Assembly (NCBI RefSeq): GCF_000315485.1
Contig: NZ_JH992941.1
Coordinates: forward strand, 1,271,312 to 1,335,311
Source of the DNA: Bacteroides oleiciplenus YIT 12058
GTDB taxonomy: Bacteria > Bacteroidota > Bacteroidia > Bacteroidales > Bacteroidaceae
Length of the DNA stretch: 64,000 nucleotides
Direction: 5' to 3'
This document shows, in pieces, positions 45,401 through 54,053 of this stretch. Both the position numbers and the translations under genes were made by a program. The first letter of the stretch is position 1. Every line of letters starts with the position of its first letter. The notes beneath the pieces are model-generated. The model saw only the letters and a list, made by a program, of their open reading frames with translations. It did not search any database and was not told the origin of the DNA.

Positions 45401-45586
45401 CGCAACGGAAACTTCCTCCGCTTCAAGACACTGGAAATCGGCTATCGTCTGCCCTACTGCCGCATTTACTTCAGCGGAGATAACCTGGCGGTATTCAGCC
45501 CCTTCAAGCTATGGGATCCGGAACTGGCATGGAATGCTTATCCGTTCTCACGTACTTTCAATCTGGGTGTTCAATTTACATTCTAA
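42419..45586 (+). CDS. SusC-like TonB-dependent outer-membrane transporter
   Basis: 1055 residues. Signal (to about 32), carboxypeptidase-regulatory-like domain (about 54-130: TLVGTVVDASTGETLIGVNV), TonB-box-like strand (LDEVVIVGQG), plug (about 140-255, with FYIRGINTFG and GVMLVTTKKG) and a large beta-barrel ending in FNLGVQFTF. It imports oligosaccharides released on the surface with TonB energy. SusD follows by 24 bp. The aromatic C-terminus is typical of an outer-membrane barrel. The sugar is not deducible from this protein alone; the PUL enzymes suggest arabinogalactan. Confidence 0.96.
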   Translation: MMKSVLLKNNRRVLAGLLVCTGFVCSYPSVVMAESADASVQIVTQNQTPQKRTLVGTVVDASTGETLIGVNVKVQGREGGTITDVDGRFKIDVTSKTELIFSYIGYKPQTLMVGDLGVMTVKLESDNEVLDEVVIVGQGTQKKVSVTGAITTVKGATLKAPSSSLTGSLAGKLAGVVSMVNSGEPGSTSEFYIRGINTFGSSASPLILLDGIEISSADLNRIPAESIESFSLLKDASATAIYGNRGANGVMLVTTKKGQENTKATVNVSLEASYFKPTKVTKFADGATYMRTYNEAAQARSLTPITSPKFSEDQILNTELGTNPYVYPDVDWFDMIYRDGNYNQRANVNVSGGGSRVTYYMSLQANHDTGLLDAPDYYYNPNINNWQYNFQNNISYKLTTTTTIDMRMMAQIGNMQGPNYKTTDLYNMVMRTNPVAFPAYFPQQDGDEGFIRFGGAEMKPGVVGKNPYEYMMSSFKETNFNTLNTSIALNQDLKMITEGLSFKALVNFKNWSESSYNRSIKSNMYKVKDGSWNPETGTYEMQLLQTGDQFLSQSDIARNSDQTFYFDARLDWRRSFGDHNLSAMAMYMMREYRQTQLPNRNQGYSGRVTYDYANKYLLEFNFGYNGSERLASGQRFEFFPAVSAGWVVSSEKFWEPVSKYVNHFKIRGSYGLVGSDAFAGGAPHFLYQNNIGIGKAFDFWTGLPSSETNKKGPAFWVLAVENAGWEHVKKFDIGVDMVLFNEVNITFDYFHDVRDRILMARASWPVMLGYWGSTPWSNIGEVVNQGVELSVNWTKQFGKDLTVDFRGNFTYNQNEQKYVDEPDYPYVWQTNTGKPLNTHKGYIAEGLFSSEEEIANSPDQSQLSANIMPGDLKYRDVNGDGKITSEDQVMISPYNHVPRIQYGFGLNVVYKNFDFGVFFNGSAKRKIMINSGMAPFLSGGGDGEEGETLERNLMEWIANDHWSVDNPNPNAAYPRLGISKTDINNNIQPSTFWLRNGNFLRFKTLEIGYRLPYCRIYFSGDNLAVFSPFKLWDPELAWNAYPFSRTFNLGVQFTF

Positions 45587-45610
45587 AACAATCTAATACC
45601 ATTTCGAGAT

Positions 45611-47626
45611 ATGAAACTTACATCTAAAATAACCCGAACAGCACAGGTACTGATAACTTCCTGTTGCTTGGCATCATGTAATTATCTGGATGTCATTCCG
45701 CCCGCACAGGCTGATTTTAAAGACACTATGAAAGATCAGGAAGCCACGTTGAGCTTCTTGTACTCCTGTTATATCAATGTTCCGCGTTCAACCCCGTTCC
45801 AGTATCATTCTTTTGAACTGTCGGCGGATGAATCTGCAGCTCCTTACGAATACTCCAACTATCAGCAGCAAGTGGCTTGGGGAACCATTTCTCCAACATT
45901 CTATAGTAGTTGGGGTGGTGACGACCAGAGTATCTGGGTTCCCAGCTATAACAGCTTGGGCTATGTACACCATTTCCTGAGTCTGATTGACGAACTACAG
46001 CCGGTTGGCGTGACGGCAGAAGATAAAGAAGAGTATAAGGCTGAATGCTATTTCCTGGAAGCCTATTATCACTTCCGTGTATTGCAGGCTTTTGGTCCGT
46101 GTCCCCTGATTCTTACAAAGGTAGATCCGGGCATCACGAACGATGGCATTCCGGGACGTTCGCACTTTGACTATTGTGTAGATTACATTGTGGGCAAGCT
46201 GGATGATGCTGCCCGTGTACTTCCTGCAACGCGCTCTACCAATTACCTGGGACGTGCCACATCCACGATAGCCAAGGCTTTGAAAGCCCGCGTACTGTTG
46301 TATGCCGCTTCTCCGTTGTGGAACGGTTCATTCCCCCATCCGGAATGGAAGAATAAGAATTACGAAACTCCGGGATACGGATATGAACTGGTGAGCAATA
46401 CTTACAGCAGAGAGAAGTGGACACGTGCCCTGACTGCTTGCCAGGAAGCTCTGACTGCTGCCAAAGAAGCTGGTTACCAACTCTTCGACATAGAGGCTGC
46501 CAACCGGAAAGCCGATCGTGACAATCTGGGTCTTCCTTTCATCCCGGGACGTGAAGAGGATACCGAGGAAAACCGCGAGTTCAAGGAACGCGTGCGTATG
46601 TTCCAGTATCTGATTTCGGCTAACGAAGGTGACAATAACAAAGAATTGATCTGGGGACAACGCATTGCGATAGATGGCAATAATAGCGGTGAGGCTACCG
46701 ATTGGCGCTTGCCGAATAAAGTAGTGAAGAGAAGTAACGGACAATATACGGGCGGCTGGGCAGGCGATGCCCCGACACTGTACTCCGTGCAACACTTCTA
46801 TACAGAGAACGGTAAACTGCCGGCGAAGGATTCTGATTTCTATCCTGAAGACCAATGGTACACCCGCTTCTATGAGGGCACTCAAAGTCCGGCACTTGCC
46901 ACCGACCGTCTGGATGGAGAGGACGTGAAGAATGATATCATCAAGCTGAACTCCAGGCGCGAAGCCCGTTTCTATGCATGGATTGCATTCGACGGTGGAC
47001 AGTATAGTCCGAAGATTAATAATGGCGGACCGCTGTGGCTGAATATGAAGAATACCAATACCAACGGATATAATACGAGTAATACCCGTAACTGTGTGGG
47101 AACTGGTTATCTGACGAAGAAGTTCATCGATCCCAATATTTACTATGGTGCCGACGGTACGCGTACCCATACTGCTATCCGCCGTCCATTCATCCGCATG
47201 GGAGAGCTTTATCTGAATCTGGCGGAATGTTATGCTGCGCTGGACAATACAAGCGAAGCCCTCAGTAACCTGAATGAAATTCGCCGCCGTGCCGGTTTCG
47301 AAGATTTGACCGATGCTGATATTACAAGTGACATGACCTTGACCGACTGGGTACGCAACGAGCGCTTCGTGGAACTCTTTGAAGAAGGACACCGCTACTA
47401 CGACCTGCGCCGTTGGATGGTGGCTCCTGAAATGCTGAAAGCCGGTGCCCGCTACGGTCTGGACGGACTGCGTGTGAATCCGAGCTTCGAGGATTTCAAT
47501 AAGCCGACACTGATTAACCAGCCGTTCAAATGGGAAGACAGACTGTATCTGCTCCCCGTGTGGTCGCGCAGTGGTATGGACGAGCTTTATAGCAACCCGC
47601 AGTTAATACAGGCACCCGGATATTAA
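45611..47626 (+). CDS. SusD-like starch-binding family lipoprotein
   Basis: 671 residues. A lipobox (CCLASC) at about 20 precedes NYLDVIPP. The family's tetratricopeptide-like helices are evident, with the N-terminal SusD-like region (about 40-230) and the C-terminal RagB/SusD part (about 320-665; motifs RPFIRMGELYLNLAECYAAL, NEIRRRAGFEDL, NERFVELFEEGHRYYDLRRW). It forms the lid of the SusC transporter and binds the glycan. It starts 24 bp after SusC and is followed by the DUF1735 lipoprotein by 27 bp: one operon. Confidence 0.96.
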   Translation: MKLTSKITRTAQVLITSCCLASCNYLDVIPPAQADFKDTMKDQEATLSFLYSCYINVPRSTPFQYHSFELSADESAAPYEYSNYQQQVAWGTISPTFYSSWGGDDQSIWVPSYNSLGYVHHFLSLIDELQPVGVTAEDKEEYKAECYFLEAYYHFRVLQAFGPCPLILTKVDPGITNDGIPGRSHFDYCVDYIVGKLDDAARVLPATRSTNYLGRATSTIAKALKARVLLYAASPLWNGSFPHPEWKNKNYETPGYGYELVSNTYSREKWTRALTACQEALTAAKEAGYQLFDIEAANRKADRDNLGLPFIPGREEDTEENREFKERVRMFQYLISANEGDNNKELIWGQRIAIDGNNSGEATDWRLPNKVVKRSNGQYTGGWAGDAPTLYSVQHFYTENGKLPAKDSDFYPEDQWYTRFYEGTQSPALATDRLDGEDVKNDIIKLNSRREARFYAWIAFDGGQYSPKINNGGPLWLNMKNTNTNGYNTSNTRNCVGTGYLTKKFIDPNIYYGADGTRTHTAIRRPFIRMGELYLNLAECYAALDNTSEALSNLNEIRRRAGFEDLTDADITSDMTLTDWVRNERFVELFEEGHRYYDLRRWMVAPEMLKAGARYGLDGLRVNPSFEDFNKPTLINQPFKWEDRLYLLPVWSRSGMDELYSNPQLIQAPGY

Positions 47627-47653
47627 TCAATCTCTAAACAAAAACAACATGTT

Positions 47654-49000
47654 ATGAAAATAAGAACAATCTTGTTGACAGGAGGCTTGGTGTTGCTGGG
47701 CGCCTGCAGCGAATCAAAATATGATTTGGACCAACTGGTACCCGAAGAGTACCATAAAATATTGTATGTGAACAATAGCGGTAAACAGGAAGTGACGCTG
47801 TATGATACGGATGCAGACAACCTGTATACACTTTCAGTCATCAAATCGGGAAGCGATCCCAGTCTGACGGCTGCTGCAACCATCAGGGTATTGACGCAGT
47901 CCGAACTCGATGCGGAATATAGCATACCGGAAGCGGTGAACTACAAACTGATAGGTGAGGATGCCTATTCACTGGCTGCAACCAGTGTGGACTTCTCGTC
48001 TGCCGACCGCTATAAACTGGTGGAAATAGCCTTGAAGCCCCAAGTTGTGAAAGCAGCTATGGAAAGCAATCCGGATGCTGTCTGGGTGTTGCCTCTGAAG
48101 GTCACCAGCGAAACGGATTCTATCAATGCCGATAAGGATGAACTCTTCCTGAAACTGAAAGCGGTAATTACACCTGCCATAGGATTCGCCGACCCGACGC
48201 TCGTGGTGCAGCAGTTCCAATACGGCTCTGTCTCTACCATCATGCAGAAGGTGAAGTTCGGCCTCGATACGAATAACTTATGGGAGCTGGAAGCTAAACT
48301 GGTGGTAGATAATGATTATATTCAGGAATACAACTTGGATTATGGCACGAATTACAAGGCGTTGCCCGAAGGTACTTATACCGTGCCGGAAACGGCGGCA
48401 TTGCCTGTGGGAACTACCACCCTTGAACTGGAAATCTCGATAAACGGCAACCAATTGACGCCGGGCGATTATATGTTGCCTGTCAGGGTTGCGGAAGTTT
48501 CCCAGTTTGAAATAGCTGAAGCAAAAGCGGTATATCCGCTGGCCATCCGCATCATGGGAAATAAACTGGACCGCACGGGCTGGACAGCAGAAGCCGATAC
48601 GGAAGAACTGACGGGTGAAGGTGCCGGAAACGGTGTGGCAGGCTGTGTGTTGGATGATAATCTGGGTACTTTCTGGCATTCCACCTGGCAGACCGGTAAC
48701 AGGATTCCTCTCCCCTATGAGTTGATTATCGATACCAAGAAAGAATATACTTTCACCCAGCTTGCTTTGATGCAACGGCAACATGATACCAACAGAGATA
48801 CAAAAGCGGGTGAATTCTATATCAGCTCCGATAAGGAAAACTGGACAAAGGTGGGAACCTTCAGCATGCAGAAGATACTTGAAGCCCAGACTTTCGCCGT
48901 TACTCCGACAAAGGGTCGTTATGTCAAGATAAAGATGACGGAAAGTTTCAGAGACGGCTATTGCTCTTTGAGTGAAGTTTACGTTTACGGTCTGGAATAA
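47654..49000 (+). CDS. DUF1735/discoidin-domain surface lipoprotein
   Basis: 448 residues with a lipobox (LLGAC) near residue 18. One or two DUF1735-type modules lie at about 25-290. The C-terminal F5/8 type C (discoidin) domain covers about 310-448 (ACVLDDNLGTFWHSTWQ, then RYVKIKMTESFRDGYCSLSE), a fold that often binds carbohydrate. It takes the place of SusE/F, i.e. a surface glycan-binding protein, in the SusCD operon. A strong terminator follows, so it is the last gene of the operon. Confidence 0.88.
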   Translation: MKIRTILLTGGLVLLGACSESKYDLDQLVPEEYHKILYVNNSGKQEVTLYDTDADNLYTLSVIKSGSDPSLTAAATIRVLTQSELDAEYSIPEAVNYKLIGEDAYSLAATSVDFSSADRYKLVEIALKPQVVKAAMESNPDAVWVLPLKVTSETDSINADKDELFLKLKAVITPAIGFADPTLVVQQFQYGSVSTIMQKVKFGLDTNNLWELEAKLVVDNDYIQEYNLDYGTNYKALPEGTYTVPETAALPVGTTTLELEISINGNQLTPGDYMLPVRVAEVSQFEIAEAKAVYPLAIRIMGNKLDRTGWTAEADTEELTGEGAGNGVAGCVLDDNLGTFWHSTWQTGNRIPLPYELIIDTKKEYTFTQLALMQRQHDTNRDTKAGEFYISSDKENWTKVGTFSMQKILEAQTFAVTPTKGRYVKIKMTESFRDGYCSLSEVYVYGLE

Positions 49001-49026
49001 ATAACTGACTTGGAAATCTAATAGGA

Positions 49027-49079
49027 GGGATAGCGCTTCTTTCTCGTCAGAGGAGAGAAAGAAGAACTATCCCTTTTTG
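49027..49079 (+). terminator. Strong terminator of the SusCD operon
   Basis: GGGATAG (49027-49033) pairs with CTATCCC (49067-49073), and TTCTTTCTC with GAGAAAGAA inside it, then a TTTTTG run. It is a classic rho-independent terminator. Confidence 0.85.
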
Positions 49080-49156
49080 TTGTTAATTCTTTGGTTTTGA
49101 CTTAAAAGCGGCATATTTTGGCAAGATTCTATCCCATCTCTTTGTGTGTCATGCCC

Positions 49157-49164
49157 TATCTTTG
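49157..49164 (+). promoter_or_regulatory. -7 element of the GH51 gene
   Basis: TATCTTTG fits TAnnTTTG, 39 bp before the start codon; with the terminator upstream, it suggests separate transcription of GH51. Confidence 0.55.
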
Positions 49165-49203
49165 CAATTGAACAGTTGTATCTAATACCAAACAAATAAC
49201 TTT

Positions 49204-51723
49204 ATGAAGCAAAATCTTTTATGCCTTGCGGCAGTCGCATTGTTGATGAGCTCATGCAGCGGCGTTATGCCGGAAGAAGAACTCGTAATCAACCTGCAGG
49301 AAAAAGGTGCCGAAGTGGCGCCCTCCATGTATGGCATCTTCTTCGAAGAAATCAACCACGCTGGTGATGGCGGCTTGTATGCCGAACTGGTGAAGAACCG
49401 CAGTTTTGAAGAACTTGAAATGCCCGAAGGCTACTATGCCGAAGGGGATGTACTCCATCCGAAGGAAGTTTGCAATCACCTGACGGGCAAAGTAAGTCAC
49501 GGCAGCTTCCGCTGGACCACCGAACCCGTGCCGGGATGGGCTCTGCAAGCCAAAGACGCCTCAGCTGCCGGGATGAAACTGACGAAAGAGAATCCGAAGT
49601 TTCAGTCGGCTCCGAACAATCTGAAAGTAACCATTAAGGACGCCTCCACCCCTGTCCGACTGATAAACGAGGGGTATTGGGGGATGAATCTGGTGAAAGG
49701 CGACTCTTACCGCTTGCGCACCATCCTCCGCACTTCCACTGATTATAAAGGTAAGATAACCGCCCTGTTGCTGTCTGATAAAGACGAAGTGCTGGCTTCG
49801 GCTCCTGTTGAGGTGACCGGAAGCAATGTCTGGATTGATACCCATCAGATGCTGAGTCCTTCGGCAACCGCTGCAAAAGGAAAGCTGGCACTGGAATTTG
49901 ACGGTACGGGCACGGTCAGCTTGGACTATGTATCCCTCTTCCCGGAAAAGACTTTTTGCGACCGCCCGAACGGCTTGCGCACCGACGTAGCCGAAATGCT
50001 GCAAGGTTTGCATCCCGCCTTTGTCCGCTGGCCCGGTGGCTGTGTGGTGGAGGGCATCTCACTGGCGAACCGCTTTGAGTGGAAAAAGACGTTGGGCGAC
50101 CCGGCTGCACGTTCGGGAGAGTACAGCACTTGGGGCTACCGTTGCTCATATGGCTTCGGTTACCATGAGATGTTGCAGTTCTGCGAAGATATTAATGCCG
50201 ATGCCATGTTTGTCTGCAATGTCGGATTGGGTTGCCAGTACCGCATGGGCGACGCTTCACCCGAAGACAAGATAGCTTATTATCTGGACGACTGCATGGA
50301 TGCCATAGAGTATGCCATCGGCGATGTCACTACCGAATGGGGTGCCAAGCGTGCCGAACAGGGGCATCCGCAGGCTTTCCCACTGAAATATGTAGAAATC
50401 GGTAATGAGAACTGGGGCGACGAGTACGACAAACGTTTCGACATCTTCTATAAGGCGATTAAAGCCAAACATCCCGAGCTGATTCTCATCTCTAACCACG
50501 GTCTGGGCGGAACGGGCAAGATTGAAAAGACGGACATGATTGACCCGCACTGGTACGTCAACCCCGAATTCTTCTTCCAGAATACGAAGATTTTCGACAA
50601 CCATCCGCGCGGCAAATACGATGCGTATGTAGGCGAATATGCCTGTAACGCCAACGTGGGCGGTGGAAACATGCGCGCTGCCCTCTCCGAAGCTGCTTTC
50701 ATCTCCGGCATGGAGCGCAACGGTGACTTGGTGAAGATGGCTTCCTACGCCCCGCTTCTGGAGAACCGCAACGACCGCTCCTGGGCTGTTAATCTTATCT
50801 GGCTGGATACAGACCAGGTGTTGGGACGTAGCTCTTATTATGTGCAGCAGATGGCGGCCGAAAACCGTCCGACGTACAACGTAAAGAGCAATATTACGAT
50901 GAGCACACCCCGTTCCCTCGAATACAGTGCCGGCAACTTAGGCTTTGGTTCCTGGAACACGCAGGTAGAATTTAAGGATATGAAAGTGACCGGGGAAGAC
51001 GGCACAGCCGCCAACCTTGATTTGAATAACGCCACAGACCAGAAAGGCACATGGACGCTGAAAGACGGTGTACTGAGCCAGACTTCTTCGGAAACGCCGA
51101 CCCGCTATATCGTGGACGGTTTCAGTAGCAACCACTTCACGCTGGAGTGTAAAGTTCGCAAAGTGGGTGGCGACGAAGGCTTCTTCCTCTATTTCGGTTT
51201 GTCGCAGGGCGCAAAGCAGGGTTACGTATACAACGTTGCCGGCTGGAACAACCAGACTACGGCTGTGGAAAGCGTTTCGGATGGTCGTACGGGAGGTGTG
51301 GTTAGCGAGCGGGTATCCCAGAGCCTCGAAAACGACCGGTGGTACGACGTGAAACTTGTGGTGGCTCCGCAGAAGAGCGAACTCTACATGGACGGCAAGC
51401 TGATAGTGTCTTATGCGCCCGAAACGACTCCGCTCCAGTTCTTCTCTTCGGGCTATGATGAAGCCACAGGCGAGGTGATTGTGAAAGTGGTGAACGCTGA
51501 GGCTGTGCCCTATCCGTTGAGCGTGAAGCTGGACGGAGTGAACCAAGTGGAGAAAACGGGTAAAGTCATCTCCCTCTCTGCCGTCAGCGATATGGACGAG
51601 AACTCTTTTGAAGAGCCCAAGAAGATTTATCCGCAGGAAAGCGAGTTCAAAGGCTTTGGAAAGAACTTTAGTTATACGTTCCCGCCGTTCTCTTATACCA
51701 TTCTGAGAGTAAAGGCTAATTGA
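49204..51723 (+). CDS. GH51 alpha-L-arabinofuranosidase
   Basis: 839 residues with a lipobox-like signal (LMSSCSG, Cys18). A carbohydrate-binding-type beta-sandwich (about 90-255) is inserted before the TIM barrel. The acid/base is Glu402 (EIGNENWGDEYD) and the nucleophile Glu478 (YVGEYACN), both typical of GH51. A concanavalin-like insert (about 580-735: WTLKDGVLSQTSS, WYDVKLVVAPQK) splits the C-terminal alpha-L-arabinofuranosidase domain. It removes arabinofuranose side chains, which fits an arabinogalactan, or arabinan, substrate and would expose the galactan for GH2/GH42/GH-A. It is the last gene of this PUL. Confidence 0.94.
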   Translation: MKQNLLCLAAVALLMSSCSGVMPEEELVINLQEKGAEVAPSMYGIFFEEINHAGDGGLYAELVKNRSFEELEMPEGYYAEGDVLHPKEVCNHLTGKVSHGSFRWTTEPVPGWALQAKDASAAGMKLTKENPKFQSAPNNLKVTIKDASTPVRLINEGYWGMNLVKGDSYRLRTILRTSTDYKGKITALLLSDKDEVLASAPVEVTGSNVWIDTHQMLSPSATAAKGKLALEFDGTGTVSLDYVSLFPEKTFCDRPNGLRTDVAEMLQGLHPAFVRWPGGCVVEGISLANRFEWKKTLGDPAARSGEYSTWGYRCSYGFGYHEMLQFCEDINADAMFVCNVGLGCQYRMGDASPEDKIAYYLDDCMDAIEYAIGDVTTEWGAKRAEQGHPQAFPLKYVEIGNENWGDEYDKRFDIFYKAIKAKHPELILISNHGLGGTGKIEKTDMIDPHWYVNPEFFFQNTKIFDNHPRGKYDAYVGEYACNANVGGGNMRAALSEAAFISGMERNGDLVKMASYAPLLENRNDRSWAVNLIWLDTDQVLGRSSYYVQQMAAENRPTYNVKSNITMSTPRSLEYSAGNLGFGSWNTQVEFKDMKVTGEDGTAANLDLNNATDQKGTWTLKDGVLSQTSSETPTRYIVDGFSSNHFTLECKVRKVGGDEGFFLYFGLSQGAKQGYVYNVAGWNNQTTAVESVSDGRTGGVVSERVSQSLENDRWYDVKLVVAPQKSELYMDGKLIVSYAPETTPLQFFSSGYDEATGEVIVKVVNAEAVPYPLSVKLDGVNQVEKTGKVISLSAVSDMDENSFEEPKKIYPQESEFKGFGKNFSYTFPPFSYTILRVKAN

Positions 51724-51732
51724 TAGAAAAGG

Positions 51733-51770
51733 ACCGGGCACTGATGCAATATGTCATCAAAGTGCCCGGT
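51733..51770 (+). terminator. Terminator after GH51
   Basis: ACCGGGCACT (51733-51742) pairs perfectly with AGTGCCCGGT (51761-51770); GATG and CATC extend the stem inward. Confidence 0.8.
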
Positions 51771-51911
51771 TTACTTACATCCGTAGTTGTTGGAAATCTC
51801 AAAATAGAATCTTGCCGTAGGAAACAGTGCATAAAAATGCGGAATATGTGTGCTATAATCAATCCTTATCCACCATTTATGCAATAGCCACAGACTTTCG
51901 GCAGATAGTGT

Positions 51912-52021
51912 AGCCCTTCCGGACGGATAACGTAAGCTTTACCACCGAATAACCTAAGCTTTACGAATAGACGGGGTAAGCTTTCCGAATGGATTCCGCA
52001 GGCTTTTCGAGCGCGATGAGG
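51912..52021. repeat. 22-bp array with AAGCTTTnCGAAT units
   Basis: AAGCTTT starts at 51934, 51956 and 51978, exactly 22 bp apart. In-phase variants lie at 51912 (AGCCCTT) and 52000 (AGGCTTT). The third and fourth AAGCTTT-type units continue as ACGAAT or CCGAAT, close to the array at 25522. Confidence 0.85.
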
Positions 52022-52276
52022 CTGTTCGGGAAGAAAACAGGGGTACTTTTGCTTTAATAGAGTGGTATGCTTTTTCGTATCTACTTATTTATAAGCCGAA
52101 TACTGTCTTTTATTCCCGTCTTTCCCGTAGCACCGCCCTCTGGATGTAAAGAAAGCATTCTCGATGCACAGGAAATGCAAAGTGTCAGAATAACATCCCA
52201 TTTCCCCGCACGGTTCATTTACCGGGTGTACTTTACATTTTAAGTCCGCTTTTCTTTTCTTATTCATGAAAAAGCG

Positions 52277-52284
52277 TACATTTG
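52277..52284 (+). promoter_or_regulatory. -7 element of the ECF sigma gene
   Basis: TACATTTG fits TAnnTTTG, 36 bp before the ATG at 52321. The open frame extends upstream to 52282, but that start lies inside the promoter, so 52321 is preferred. Confidence 0.6.
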
Positions 52285-52320
52285 CGGCATCATACCTTTT
52301 TTAATACTGTTGACAGTCCA

Positions 52321-52881
52321 ATGACCACTAATCTAAATGCTTTTAATAAGTTTTTTATAGACTATCAGCAACGCTTCGTCCACTTTGCCTGTACGTATGT
52401 GCACGATGAAGCTGTTGCCGAAGATCTGGTTATCGACTCCATGATGTATTACTGGGAGAACAAAGACCGGCTGCCTGCCGATACCAACATCCCCGCCTAC
52501 GTGCTGACCGCCATCAAGCACAAATGTATCGACCACCTGCGTCATCAGCAAATCCGGCAGGACGCTTCGGACGAGATAGCCCGGATATATGCCTGGGAGT
52601 TATCCGGCAGAATCGTTACCTTGGAAGACTTTGAACCCTATGAAATCTTTACGGCGGAAATACAGGAGATTGTGGACAAAACCCTCGCCAGCCTGCCCGA
52701 ACAAACCAGGCGTATCTTCGTCATGAGCCGTTATGAGAACAAGTCCCATAAAGAAATTGCCTCCCTGCTGGACATAACGCCTAAAGGTGTAGAATTCCAT
52801 ATCTCCAAGTCAACCAAAGCATTACGCCTGGCTTTGCAGGATTATCTGCCCGTCTCCCTACTCTTTTTCTATCTTAATTAG
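52321..52881 (+). CDS. ECF RNA polymerase sigma factor
   Basis: 186 residues from the ATG at 52321. Region 2 (FNKFFIDYQQRFVHFACTYV, then AVAEDLVIDSMMYYWENKD) and region 4 (LPEQTRRIFVMSRYENKSHK, IASLLDITPKGVEFHISKST) are clear, with no region 1 or 3, as in ECF sigma-70 factors of Bacteroidetes. It directs RNA polymerase to the promoters of its PUL when released by the anti-sigma factor. The FecR gene starts 74 bp downstream. The SusC with an STN domain that follows is the usual third partner. Confidence 0.95.
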   Translation: MTTNLNAFNKFFIDYQQRFVHFACTYVHDEAVAEDLVIDSMMYYWENKDRLPADTNIPAYVLTAIKHKCIDHLRHQQIRQDASDEIARIYAWELSGRIVTLEDFEPYEIFTAEIQEIVDKTLASLPEQTRRIFVMSRYENKSHKEIASLLDITPKGVEFHISKSTKALRLALQDYLPVSLLFFYLN

Positions 52882-52955
52882 AAAAAAGTTTGTTTTTCCA
52901 CTGGGGATTCTCCTCCGTGGTTCGCTATTACTGTAGATACACCAATAGAGTATTT

Positions 52956-53903
52956 ATGGATAAAGACTTATTATATCGCTTTTTCGAAGGAGACGTTTCC
53001 GTAGAGGAGATGAAATCGGTAAAAGAATGGGCTGAGGCCTCGGAGGCGAACAGCCATCTGTTGCGCCGTGAGCGGAAGCTCTTCAATGCCATGATTCTGG
53101 CCGGACACGTGGAACCTAAGGACAGGCAAACCACGCTGAATAAGAGAAAGAACTATTTCATCAGGGAATTCCTGAAAATAGCTTCTGTTGTCGTGATAAC
53201 GGTAGGCATAACGGCTGCATTGTTTTCAATAGGAAGAGATACGGACGATGTGAGTGTAGCCATGCAAACCATTACCGTGCCGGCAGGCCAACGTGTGAAC
53301 CTCGATTTACCCGATGGTTCAAACGTTTGGCTGAACGCCGGAACCCGGATGCAGTATCCCGTTTCCTTCATGAAAGGCAAACGCGAAGTGATACTGGACG
53401 GAGAGGCTTACTTTGAAGTGGCGCACAATGCGGAGTGCCCGTTCATTGTGCGCACACATGCCATGGATGTGGAGGTGTTGGGAACCAAGTTCAACGTAGA
53501 GGCCTATTCAAAGAGGAATATCTTCGAAGCTTCGCTGATGCAGGGAAAAGTCAGGGTGAAGTCGCCCAATAATGAGAAAACGGCCGTGGTGCTTTTGCCT
53601 CATTATAAAACAACCCTGAGGGATGGCAAGCTGGTAGTGAGCAAAATTGACGACTACAACGTATATCGTTGGAAAGAAGGTCTGTATTGCTTTAAGAACA
53701 AACCCTTTGCCCGCATTATGGAAGACCTGGAGCGGTATTACGACCTGAAAATACAGTTGGACAAGAAGAGCATAGAGAATGTGATACTGACCGGAAAGTT
53801 CCGTATATCCGACGGGCTGGACTATGCCTTGCGCGTGTTGCAGAAGGATGTGGCCTTCACATACAGGAGAGATAAGGATAATGACGTCATTTATATAAAG
53901 TAG
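52956..53903 (+). CDS. FecR-family anti-sigma factor
   Basis: 315 residues from the ATG at 52956 (MDKDLLYRFFEGDVSVEE); an upstream in-frame ATG at 52890 is less likely. An N-terminal cytoplasmic anti-sigma part (about 1-70) is followed by one membrane helix (about 75-97: ASVVVITVGITAALFSIG), the periplasmic FecR domain (about 105-215: VNLDLPDGSNVWLNAGTRMQ, EAYFEVAHN) and a DUF4974-like C-terminal domain (from about 235). It holds the sigma factor until the STN domain of a SusC protein signals. Order sigma-FecR-SusC supports this. Confidence 0.93.
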   Translation: MDKDLLYRFFEGDVSVEEMKSVKEWAEASEANSHLLRRERKLFNAMILAGHVEPKDRQTTLNKRKNYFIREFLKIASVVVITVGITAALFSIGRDTDDVSVAMQTITVPAGQRVNLDLPDGSNVWLNAGTRMQYPVSFMKGKREVILDGEAYFEVAHNAECPFIVRTHAMDVEVLGTKFNVEAYSKRNIFEASLMQGKVRVKSPNNEKTAVVLLPHYKTTLRDGKLVVSKIDDYNVYRWKEGLYCFKNKPFARIMEDLERYYDLKIQLDKKSIENVILTGKFRISDGLDYALRVLQKDVAFTYRRDKDNDVIYIK

Positions 53904-54053
53904 AAAACAAGTATTAATCCCTTAAAACAGAAGATTAGCCTATGATGCAGTACTGATGAAAAACAAAAAAGCCGGTAGATGTTTGCCCCATCCACCGACC
54001 CCGATTAACACAACTTATTTTATAAATCGTATTAATAACTTATATGCAAAGAT

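Larger units (their letters stand above)
51724..52320. other. 597-bp spacer between the two PULs
   Basis: No gene can be supported; a 60-codon minus-strand frame (52085-52267) looks like chance. It holds the GH51 terminator (51733-51770), the AAGCTTT array (51912-52021) and a promoter for the sigma factor (52277-52284). Confidence 0.6.

Noticed and set aside
46328..47392. 354-codon frame on the minus strand
   Set aside because: Antisense shadow of the SusD gene.
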